From: Leptasterias polaris
Lineage: Eukaryota; Echinodermata; Asteroidea; Forcipulatida; Asteriidae
Direction: 5' to 3'
Assembly: GCA_037783415.1 (NCBI GenBank)
Contig: JAZGTN010000016.1
Location: 3,655,001-3,719,000, forward strand
Length of the DNA stretch: 64,000 nucleotides
Shown here: piece by piece, positions 37,901 to 49,900 of the stretch
How the letters are laid out: the number at the start of each line of letters is the position of its first letter
How positions within the stretch are numbered: position 1 is the stretch's first letter
Program-made: the position numbers and the translations under genes
Notes under the pieces: generated by a model
What the model was told of the DNA's origin: nothing
The model's database searches: none
What the model saw: only the letters and a program-made list of their open reading frames with translations

Positions 37901-40900
37901 GGCTCTTTGTATGCAGTGACCATCTCAAATCAAAAACATTCTGTATGCCTACAGAGCGTCTTTCTCTGCTCTGCGTACTCAGAAAGGAAGTTTGACACCT
38001 CTGCATATTACCTCAGGTGCTCATGGAATAGAAACTAAATGTATATGAAGGTTGAACTTCCCTAGCTAGACATTCATTATTTGCTAACCCGGCAAAGTAA
38101 GGCATCGGAAGTTTAGGCTACTAAATGTTATAACACAACAGGGTTATTCAAATTTTGTTTTGGGGTGGTTTATTATTTGATATTATTCAAATTGTGTGTG
38201 AGCAAAGAAAAGCTAAAGATGATTTGGCAAGATTTTGAAGCTTTGGATAGTGTTGAAAGTAAGAATTGAGTAGCATTACAAGTAACAACCACAGAATAGT
38301 CTTGGAAGTTTCAAACAGTGTGCTCTGCTCTTCTTCAGGGGAAAGGAGACAAGCATAGAACACAGTTTACCTTCCAAGACTCCACTGTCATCCCTGGTTC
38401 TTCTCAGAACCCTGGTTCCTCTCAGAACCAACACTTCTCCTGAAACTTCCAGAAAGAGATTGAAAGAGATTTGACAGTGGGTTTGTCCTTAATGTTTTTC
38501 AAGACACTAGCCAGTGGGACTAGTTAGCTTACCATTTGACTCCATCAGCTTTTTCACTGGTGTTTATTTATGGCTTCTTTTCAACATTGTTGTTTGTATG
38601 AAGATTCAATTCATATAGTTCTTACCCATAAACTGTACTCAATTCTAACAGTGATTGTTTTTTTATACCACACAAAATTGGTGTTCTTATTAATAACAGT
38701 GGTCTGCTGGCCAAATGCCAGTTAAAATACCTGAGGACCAGTTAAACTAAACTCTAAGTAGTCCTGCTGGCTAGTGTTGAAAATAAAGTATAGACTAGTG
38801 ACAAGCTAACTGGACCTGATGGCTGGCCAATGAGAAAGATAAGGACAAACCCTGAAAATACTTTCAGTTCCTTATCACCTGTCCCCTGTGGGATACCCAG
38901 TCATGAAGAAAGTAATTTCTTAGAATGTCAAATATTGTCTGGGTGATCTGTTGCCCCAACTCACCTGATGTCATCACCTTATTAATTCTTGGTTGCACCA
39001 TTTTGGGAGTCAGTTTTACTCGGTACTGTGTGCAGCGAGCATTTTAGGCGACCTGCACACATTCACATGCACATCGTATCTTAACATGCGAATTGACTCC
39101 TAAAATGGCAGACTATGGACACACAGTAGCCGGGTTTGATGCAATGCAAGGGGTTTATAGCAATACAAGGCAACTGCGTAGGAGCTGTTGCTGTGTAGGT
39201 CTGCATTTATCTGGGTCAAAGGAGTGTTGCACATGAAGTCATACCGGCAACATTGGGTCACAGTTAATGCTGCGTGCATGCAGGGTCAGAAAAGGTCGCC
39301 CTCCAACATCGCGTTGCAGCATGTTGGGTGACGAATGCGTTTCTGCGTATAGCAGTTCTGTGTATGTGATTGAAGTGAGCATAGAATGGGTGTGTTCACC
39401 AATGGCTATTCTGCAGGTTCCATGATTATGGGGAAAAGTATTCATCTGAAAGCTCCGGCCTATAAATAGTTAGCAATTTAGACCTTTATCACACTGCAGC
39501 TATCTTTGTCAGATTCCCTGTATGCACAATGATACCAGTAGTTTCAATTTTCAGTTTATACAAAGGGCTCTGACTATTTTCCCCTCCAGCCTCAGTTTGG
39601 TTACTTTGGTTTGAATGGAATGGGGAAAAAATGGCTGCACCATGATAAAAGTCTATGGTTCCAAAATGTCATAAGATTTTATTCAAGTTGGCGTATCATT
39701 CAGCTTGAAATCAGATATATTTATTTGGATAGTCACAAAACTAACAGTGCACATGCATGTAAGGTTTTTTCGAAGTTGCAGTAGATTCCTTTTTAGCCAT
39801 TTTCTAGTTGTTTTTGATCAAAGAATTTGATTTAAATGTAAATAAGTTTGCAGACAATGCTTTTATTAGAGGGATAATAACATTAATAAAGATCCTCCTC
39901 AGTGTTCAAGACAAATGTCACATTTCACTATAATGTACACCTATACTTAAGCAAAGAGCATTTTAGTCTACTGTTAAATGGTTCTTGGTTTATAATCTAT
40001 AATAAACTGTAGGGCCTACATAGTTATCTTGTTCATATGGACTGCCCACCATGTTACATACTATTACTACACTACATGTACCATCAACAGGTTCGCTTGT
40101 CATTCATCACAGAAGAGGGCTTGACCTTTATCTTGGGAGATAGCTTGACCTATTGACCCCTTGACCTTGTTTGCAAGCAGGCCTGTCGTGCATTATATAA
40201 AAAAAGTCGTAAGATTATGGTATAAGTTGATTTGGAGGGAAAGTGCTGAAGTGTTCAGGGCAGTAGGCCTATATCCTTAAATTCAAGTTGAAGGTGTTTA
40301 TTCCCCTCCAAGATTGAGACATTTTTTACAAAAACCAAAGACCAAAACCTGGTCTTCTAAGAATAAAACTTGAGACCTTATGACTATGTTGAAATTATTT
40401 TCTGATAATAGTCAAGTTAAACCATCATAGTATAAAATGTAGAATGTAGTTTCTTTGTTTATCAATGGCACTCTGAACTTGTTCATGTGATCTGACAAAG
40501 GGTTTTGCTGAAAATGGGATGAACTGTTCTTGAATAAGTTTGTATTTTTCTAACTTGGAGAGGAATTTTTAGACCTTGCTAGTTGATAAAACTACGACTT
40601 AAACCAAGTCATAGACCAATCTTTAGCTTGAAGCACACTGATTTGCTAAACAATGAAAAGTCTTCCTAACCACAGAGTAGGGTCACCAGCCAAAAAATAC
40701 CATGTTACCCACTTTACAAGTGACAGGTTCCCTGATGGATTTGTAGCTTTGGAACTCAATGAAGTGGCCAGCCAGGTGGCTTGAACAGAAATTTGGCTGG
40801 TCGTCAGGTGTTTCAACTGGCTTTTGACCAGCAGACCGACTGTTCAGGGAGAACGCTGGGGTGAATCATTCCATGACAGTAAAGACATTGAACTGTTGAG

Positions 40901-43900
40901 TTTACTGTAACTCTCCACAGACTTTTGAGAATAAATTGTACAACTATCAATACACATTTTGTATTTGTTTTCCATTGAGTAGGGCCTATTAAACAGACTT
41001 AATTTTACATGTTTTTAACTTACGCCTATATTTAAAATCAAGAAAGTATTCTAATTTTTGTTACAGATTTGTTTTTCCTTTAAGTAGCTGTGTATTAAAA
41101 TTGTTGCCCGTTTATCCTTTTGCTGCTCTTTTCTTTTTTGCTGAATTTTATTTCTGGTTGTGCTTTTTTGCTCTGAATTCCGGATAATTGAATTCAATAC
41201 TGATCTATACGACATCGTATTTGGCCTTCCACTGTATTTTCAGGAGGCATTTTCTGTTTCAGGCATTTTTAGAATTACTGCCATTTCTCAGACAATATTG
41301 GTCAGGGTTTATTCCTATTGGCATGCCTGGAATTTCATCTTTGAGAAGGGCAAGGCCATTTTCATTTTGCAATAGGGCATTTCCATTGGAAAGTCTATGG
41401 GAAACATTTGAAGGGGCACCAAGGCCAAGACAACAGAGTCATTCCGGGCCTGTATTTGGCACGCACAAACATTCTTGTCAGCAAGTACTCTTGCTGTTCA
41501 AAAGGTAAACATGGTGGACTGGTAGTATAACATGTATCCAACCATGTAATCAATGTATTAATACAGTTGCACTTGTGTTTTGAAAAGTTGGCAATATGGG
41601 CCCCCTAAAAGAAAATTTGCACTTCTTCTTTAGATTCTGTACTTCTATTTGTGTGGCAGGTGAGGGGTGTACTAAACTTTGCCATTGCAAGCTGTTGTAC
41701 TGGACGCAAGATACAATTATTGAGATGCTCTTGAAAAATTGCTTGCTTGCTGAAGTAGACACATTTGCCTTCTTGATATCCTCTTGCCTATGTGACCTTG
41801 CTCTGTTTTTTATTTATTTGTATGTTTTGCTCTATTTTTTTTTGTATTATTATTTGTTATCCCCTTTCTCTTTTTCGTTGTTCTTGATCTGTTTTCATTT
41901 CTCGTCTCTCGTAGTCAAATCTGAACCGCTCAGTAATAGCGACACGTCAACCCCTACTGTGATTCAGGACGGTGGTTATGGCGTAAATGCCCCCCTTGGT
42001 GGCTATGCAGGTGAGCGGGTCTGATACTAGATCTGCTGTCGGCAATCTACCCCACCTCCCCTGTCATCTGCCCCTTCTTCATTCCCCATCATATCATCCT
42101 TCATCCCCCATCAACCTCCCCCGTCTTCATCCTCATGACCCCCTCCTCTTTCATCCAAATCAGCCCCTTCTTCATCCCTAACACATCATCCCTCATCCCC
42201 CATCACACCATCCTTCATCCCCCATCAACCTCCTTCTTCTTCACCCCTCACGACCCCTCTCATTTCATCAAAATCATCCCCTTCATTATCCCAATCTCAT
42301 CTTTCTTCATCCCCATTACCCCATCAACCTCTCCCCCATCTTCAACCCTCATGACCCCTCCCCTTTAATCCCTATTACATCTTCATCCTCCCATCCCCTG
42401 TTCTTTTCCACCACCCCCATCACAACCCACACTCCCCATACAGTGATCTTCCCTGTATCACCATCCAATCAGAGTGCCTGTTACACATCACATGGCCCCA
42501 TCATCCCTTGCACTATTGGTCTGATAAAAAAGCTTAATCAGTCTGTAAGTTCCCCCACCCCTCCTCCCGCACCCTCCCCCATCCATCCAAGTAAAGTGCC
42601 TGGCTATTATCACATGACTCCCCCTCCCCTAATATTAACTTACACCAACAAATCTATATTAAAAAAATGGGTGTGGCAATCTTTTTACCCTGCTCCTTTC
42701 CTTCTGTTTTTCGCCACCTCTTTCTTGAAATATAGACAACACAAATAGCTGATAAGCAATGTAGTTATTCCATCTATGTCATAAGTTTAGTTCCCTTTAC
42801 TATCCTATACAATTTAATGCAATTTTACAACTTTGCAATTTCATGTACAGTAACAGCGTTTGCCATGCCCAAGCAAACTTAGGCAATGCTCTAAATACGT
42901 GAGAATCTTTGCATTTTTGTAAAAGCCACTTAGGCCCTGGTTAGATTCCACACTTTCCTGTCATTGTACCACCTTGGACATCCACCACACCCTTGTTTGA
43001 TAGCTGTTTGTAAATCCCCGCACCCCACACTTCCCATCCTTGCCACACCCCTGTAAAGGCCATTGCTACGAAAAAAACAACAACATTAAAATCTGCAACT
43101 GTTTTCCTTACTCAGGCTGTAGGCTTGGTTGCTATGTAAATACCCCATCCGCTGTCTTGTCACTTTGCACTGTACTCCTGTTCTTCACAATATTTTCCAG
43201 TCTGTTTAATTTTAATGTCTTAGTAATCCCCGCAGGTTTTTCTTGTTGATTTGCTGTATTTATTTCACCCCGAATGTATTTTCCCTCATGTCATTTCGCC
43301 GGGCAAAGTCAAAGATGTCTATGTGGAAGTAATAAAAGTTGTTTGCTTGATGTAGAATGAAAAACATCAGCGGTGGGAAGTCACTCTTGCCCTGAACCCT
43401 TTCGTTGTTATCTTTCCATAAATGTGTCAAACAGAAGCAAAAATACAAGTTGGGTATCAGGAGTTTGTTGAGTTAACATTGAGCAAAAAAATAAAAATGC
43501 AATAAGGACAGATCGTTTCAATTTTTCAAAATGATCAGCAGATCTTTCGTCATTTGAACACTTTGAAAGAGGGAGATTCATAATTTCCAAGTGTTCAAAT
43601 GTGCAATTGCTACCGGCGTCAATTTTGGCATAAACCTCACAACTTTGCTGATTCTAAAAAATCTGCCGGAAGTAGTGTTTCATGGTCAAATCTTTTACCA
43701 TGTGCATAAATCGTGATCATTTCAAGCCTTTCAAAAACGACTTTGTCTCAATATATTCAATTAAAAACCACAAGTGATGAAGTTTAGGATCTAAACAGTC
43801 CGGAAGAAGAAAAACAAAAGAATATTTGAGTTATGACATTTGTATGCAACCATTTACTCTCAGGGGGTACATTTTGCACCAAGCAAATATTTTGTTCAAA

Positions 43901-46900
43901 TATAGGCCCTTTTCGGAACCACAGCTTGGGCTTCGGCTTGGGCTTCGGCTTGGGCTTCGGCTTGGGCTTTGCAGTTTTTTAGAAAGTGTGTGTTTTCCTA
44001 ACGGAGCTTCAAACAGGCAGCCGGAGCCCAAGCCGTAGCCCAAGCAGAGACCATTATTTCAAAAAGGGCCTTTGTAGGGAAGGAGATGTTCTCGAGGAAA
44101 AATACATCATTGTTTTTTTGGAAGAGTAGATTCATTCCTACCCTCAAGTTTTCAATAAATCGCTAATGACAACCAACTCTTGAATATTTCAGTTTTTCGG
44201 GATAATTTTAATAATTGATGAAATGTTCACTGGTTGATGAGTGATTTGATTGAAAACAAGATATTTTTAACTAATTTACTCTTCCGAAAAGAGAAGAAGA
44301 GATGCTTTCTCTATATATCCCTTTAGAGACCTATAGTGGCCACAATGCAGCTTGTACCAAAATGTCATACAGCCAGAAACGGCCCAATATTTGACCCACT
44401 TCCATTCACAGAAAGAGGTCATAGTGAAGTGAAATCATGTCCGGAATTGACATTTTCCAATGTTTTAAATGTTGACATTCTATTAACATTTGTAAAACAA
44501 AACCTAATTTTTCTTTTTCACATAGGTGGCTCTTAAGGGATTTTTTACTGACAAAATAGGGTACAATAATCAACAATCCATGTGTTGTGACGATTACCGG
44601 GTATACAGAAATGAATGGTCTCTATCGGTTCAATGAGGGTGAATAATTTTACTGGAGGTTGACGAAAGTTTATTGTATTCCATATTCCTAGACAACACTG
44701 TTTAAATGTAAATAGTCCAAAATTATCAGAGTACTCTGACAATTTTTAAATTGCAGTCCAACAATTTCATTCATGACAGTTTTTATCTCTCAGACACACA
44801 GTATGCACTGCAGCATGTATTCTAGGCTCAATTGCCTGACACTTATGATTGTTTTCTCTTCTTCAGGGTCAAATTCAGGGGTCGGAGGTCAAAGTTCATT
44901 GGATATGAATCTACGGCAGCCTAAATCAGAGTTTCCTTCACAGTATTACCCAAGGTGAGTTTTCTTCAATTGTCCATGGGAAAATATGTTTTAACGTATT
45001 TGAAAAGATTCTTGTTTTTCAGATCTTCAACTAAAAAATTAATGTAAATTTTATATTTTATTTTTATGGATTGTAATGATTGTGTTCTTCCTGAAACAAG
45101 TGGTTTTTGTCATTCTACTTGCCTGTAGAGCCACTACCTATACAAATTTACCATACCAGCCGATACAATGCACTAAGAATTTACCACTTCTTTTTGATAT
45201 TTTTCTTAAGAATTAGAGGATTGAATTGTATGTATTCTTTCAAAAACCAGTGATGTACCATTCCTTTACGGCAAGTTTCTTCAAAACCTAGATGATTGGA
45301 ATGAAAGTAAACTTACTTCCTAAAACCAGTGGTGCACCGTCACTTAGGACATGCTTTTTTAAGAAACTTAGAGGATTGGAATGAAAGTGCTCTTCCTTAA
45401 ACCAGTTGTGGACCATCCCTTTGTGGCACGTTTCTTCAAAACTAGAGGATTGGAATGAAAATACACTTTCCTAAAACCAGTGGTGTACCATTCTATCGTC
45501 CCTTAGGACATGTTTTTTAGGAAACTTAGAGGATTGGAATGAAAGCACACTTCCTTAAACCAGTTGTTGGCCTGTCTTTATGACCTGTTTTTTCAAAAAC
45601 TTGGAATGAATGATTGGAATGAATTTCTTGAAGCAAGTTTTGAAGGAATGGGTCTTTTAGGTCAGCCATGGAGTCAGTCCTGACAACTCCTGCTCATCCC
45701 TCTGCACTGATGTATTTAGTACATAATCCAGTGTATGAATGCCACACAGGTCAGTTAGGTTATAAACTGTTCACCATCAACTGTTAAATGTTGCAACCAA
45801 GTAGATTTATGGCCTATGTGCAACAACCATGGCCCAATTGGGTAAAGCTTGTAAGCACAAAAACTTGCTTAGCACACATATTATTGTGTGGTAGACCTGT
45901 AAGGGTTAGTAAATATTACAACAGTTCCTGCTGAAAACATCAACACATACTTGTATTTTCTTTTTGTAAATGAAAAACAATTTTTTAAGAAGTTACATAG
46001 TACCTTTCACATTTGAACATTACTTTGTGTTACGATAACTTTACTTTCCTGCATTTAATTGCAAGAATTGTGCTTTTTTGTGTCAAACAAGTTTCACAAA
46101 TGAAAATTCGTTCCAATCATAAAAATGTTCACTAAATTTGTAGAAGTTTTATAATATTTACTTGCTTATAAATATTTTGTCAAAGTGGGCACTTTTAATT
46201 ATTACTAAAAGCTCAAGAAGTGAAGAATGCTTAAATTCATGAAAGTTTTTTTTAATTTTAAGAATAAAGAAAAAAATGAAAGTAGTGCTCAAGTTCACAA
46301 GTAAATGACATAAATCAGAGAGTTGACAAACTGCCCGACTTCTTAAAAGCTTCTGAAAAGGGGCTCTCGAATACCCCCTCGGGTAATCGCCATGTTGGTC
46401 CCGCATTGAACCATTAACTTTTGTTGTGGTTTATAACTGCTAGCTACATTGTGCAGAGATCATGTAATGACTTTTCCATACATGATTCAATGTAAGTTTT
46501 TTCATATTATTGGTGATGTTAAACCTGCCCAGTGACCACATCATTGTCAAGTTCAGGTGCGGTGTGGATTATTTCAGACTAAAAGGCGTCGACCCCCATC
46601 TTGGGTTAAAAAATGTGACAGACACTGGGGCCCAATCATGGTGTCCTTAATCAGAACTTCACGTTCTTACAGCATTAGTTTAAAATTGTAGTTTGAAAAG
46701 TTCATACAAGAATACTGAACAGCATCACTAGACCTTCATGATTCGATGGCCATTTTTTATCAGGTTCCCTGTATACATTTTGACAGTGATAGGTTGTTTT
46801 ATCATTTCGTATGAAGGAACCAGACTATTGATTCCTTCTAGCCTCAGTTTGGTTACATTGGGTTGAATGGGAGAAGACAAAAACCAAGATGGCCGCACTA

Positions 46901-49900
46901 TGATAACAGATAAAATAAACTGTGTAAGTCTCATGGGTGTTTAATATTGCAGTCCAATAAAGTGTGCGATTATGTTTTATCATTTCGTATGAAGGGCAAA
47001 CCCGTGACGTTATTGTTTGTAATTAGGGCCACAGAATATCAGTAACTTGCTGCATTAATGTGGGTGTTTAGTTTCAAAAGTAAAAGTCAAAGGAATACTT
47101 CATTAAAAAGTTATCTTAAAGCTGCTTAGGTTCACTATAGCATACATATTGTGTGGGTCCTTTCTCTATGGCTATAGCTACATTCTCCGATGGGTATAAT
47201 ACCCCAAAGTGTGTATCCTTTCTACAACAGATAGTTTGGAAGTTCTACTTCAAATCAAGATTGTGCCGACAACTTTCTTCCAAGGAGTTGGCCGTGGATG
47301 CGGTGCTCTAGGCATTAAAGTGCCATAAAGAACCATTTTATGAATGTGTGTATATACAGTTTAGATTCCATATATGGCCTTTCCCTAAGCATCATAAAAT
47401 TTCATTAAGTCACACTATAAAACATAACTGCTTGTAGTTGTATAACACCAGTAGTTTCAGGCCATTGATACCCTTAACATGTATACCAATATGACATAGA
47501 TACAATGACGACTTCGAAGGTTTGTCTTTTCTGATCCATTTGTGGCCCCGTGCAAATTTATTCATACACATACTCCGATGACACAATGATGATGATTTAA
47601 TTACCGCCTGGAAGTTGACAGGTTATAAAAGACCCGCTACAGGTGGATTTTCCACCACAGCATTCGATACTGTCGTTTAGAATCAGCGAGGCGTGACGTG
47701 ATGATACTTTTCCCCAAATAAACTTGGGCAGTTTTTCATGTGTTTGTGTGTGTGTGGTGAGCTTGTGTGCCCATTTGGTCCTGAAACAGTAGCTGCCTCG
47801 TGTCTGGTCATGATACTTGGATGTCGGAGATGCTACCAAGCGGTAAGCGGCACGATGGCCTCTGATTGGCCGATTGTTGGCCCTTTTGAAGGGCGGGCGT
47901 AATGATGGATCTTCATTAAGGTTTCATATTCGTAATTGTTGTCTCATATCACCACGGGCATCTGCCTGCCTAATAAAAGTCGCAACGGCTCTTGTATGGA
48001 AGTCACTCTCCAATACTGATCGCGTACCTCTCTCTTGTTCTCGCTGGGGGAAAAAGTTGGTGTAAAATATTGTTGGAGATGTTTGGTAGTGGTATCACAT
48101 GGGAGGATGGGTAAGTTATACATATTGATTGTTGTGTTATCTAATATTAGGCTTAACTAATGTTTCAGGTGCTCGGATATGACGAGCTGGACTTGAATGT
48201 CGTCAGTGATTGTTGGAAACGCCGATTAGGGTTTCATAAGGATAGTTAAATGGTTTTGTCTGCTATTCAAATGCTGATAGTATATCGTGACGTTTGTGTG
48301 GCTTTCAATGTGTAGAATCAACCAAGAGGAATAGCACTGTGGAGAGTTGAAACAAATTCAGTGGTTTTGTGTTGTCGGAGAAGCCAAGACTCAATTTTCA
48401 CCATAGAGGATGCCAACACTAATATGTCAATAATAACCAACCCACAGTCTATCAACTTCAGTTTGCCCCTTTTACCACGGATTGCCCCTTTTTCAGTGAC
48501 TAGCCAGCAGGACCAGTTAGCTCGTCATCAATAACTGGTCCATCAGCTATTTCAGTTGTATGTCCATACTTAAAGGTTTCCGGTTCAACATTGTCATTTG
48601 TATTGGACTTGTGAATACCCATTGGTTTAGGTGTGAAGCAATAAACTAACCAGCCAGACATAAATTATGACTAGTTCTCAGCTGTTTTAACTGGTACCAA
48701 TGAAGTCAAAGTATATAACCACCTCTCACCAGCAGTCCTCTTTCCAACCTCTTGGGTTTGTCAAAACTCTTTTTCGAGTGGGTCCTGTTGATCATCACTG
48801 TCAATGGTTGAATTATCTAGCCACTGCATTGCTCAGGTTGTTCCTGTGGCCTCCAATACTAATCCCTTACATGGTTGGTACATGTCGGTGGTCCTTTCTC
48901 TATGATGTATGTCACAATTTGATGTGGAGCTGAGTAGACAGTAGTGGACTTGTTACAACCTGTCCTTCCCTTCATTTTTATTCTACTCCTGAAGACAATC
49001 AGTGGATACTGATCGAAACTTTGAGTTGTTACACTATTGGTTCCTCTCAGAACCACCACAACTCAAGAAGAGATTATCTTCATGGCGTTACTGCACACTC
49101 TACCACTAGATTGAGTTGTCATTCTTGTTAGAGTCTAGTGCTTGTCCATCCATGAGGAATTGCACCACCAACCATGGGCTTCAAGAAAATACACCTCCTT
49201 ACCTGTTGATCTCTCTCCCTCTCTTGTTTACATTTTTGTTGATTTGTTTTCATTTGTTTACAAACATCTTCTTGGATTGTTAACTATTTTCTGATTGGTA
49301 TTGACCTATTGCGAGACATGCAGTGCACAGCTTTCTCGCGCCTATCCTGTTTGCCATTTTGGGAGTCAAAATGTACAGAAAGAAATTGACTACTGAAATG
49401 GTGGAAATGGTAGACGCGCATTTTGCGGAGGTAGACGCGCATTTTGCGGAGGTAGACGCGCATTTTGCGGAGGTGCGTTCCGTGTCTTGCAAGTGGTCAA
49501 TACAAATAATTGTGAGTTTGAATTGATTTGGCTAAATTTGAAATGTGGTCCGGATCAACTGATAAACGGCCTTGCCCTCTCAAAGATATATTGCAGGCCT
49601 GACTTCAATCTACATTTCCTCAGAGTCAAAAGTTCAACTCTATTTGAGCATTTTTGTCGTTTCTTATTTTCTCTTCCAGCCAAGCCTATCCACACATATT
49701 ACCCACACCATCAGCACAGGGGAGTAATTTCCAGCCCAGTACCCCGCAGCAGTCATCATTCGGTGTGCAGAACTCAAGCTACCCGTATACTGGTCAGTCT
49801 GGGCAGCCTCCATATGGTTTAGCCCAAGCCATGTCTTACAGTAAGTTTCTTTCTCTCTTGTTGTAGGTCAGGTCCAAATTGGCGGCTAGAGCTATAGCTA

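Larger units (their letters stand above)
37636..41914. other. eya intron 3 (4.3 kb)
   Basis: Repeat-rich: fold-back of the GGCGGCTA family (37,690-37,815), a composite inverted repeat (38,460-38,860), a hairpin element (38,998-39,113), the GACTAGCCAGCAGG dispersed repeat (also 40,740-40,860) and the AGGCCTGGAATT element (41,325-41,455). The open frame entering exon 4 from 41,596 is intronic read-through. Confidence 0.8.
42011..44866. other. eya intron 4 (2.9 kb)
   Basis: Starts with a 400-bp pyrimidine array, then a segment shared with intron 8, then AT-rich DNA and a palindromic element at 43.9-44.07 kb. TGGAAGAGTAGATTCATT (44,119) and AATTTACTCTTCCGAA (44,273) are an inverted pair and may bound a further small element. 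Confidence 0.8.
44955..49679. other. eya intron 5 (4.7 kb)
   Basis: Holds the approximately 80-bp tandem array at 45.2-45.63 kb, a candidate internal promoter/first exon at 47.6-48.11 kb, a TAGCCAGC-family repeat at 48.48-48.7 kb and a 21-bp triplicate at 49.41 kb. Confidence 0.8.

Noticed and set aside
41596..42024. 142-codon frame running into exon 4
   Set aside because: Intronic read-through; only the last 32 codons (from 41,915) are eya exon.
42135..42368. Open frame [18 protein letters not shown]...
   Set aside because: Product of the purine-poor minisatellite after the exon 4 donor.
43826..44043. Overlapping frames with LGLRLGLR and SPSRSPSR repeats
   Set aside because: Both strands of a 12-bp tandem repeat inside a palindrome; no SR-protein gene.
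49280..49526. Frames containing VDAHFAE x3 / CASTSAK x3
   Set aside because: By-products of the 21-bp triplicate; flanks show no coding character.
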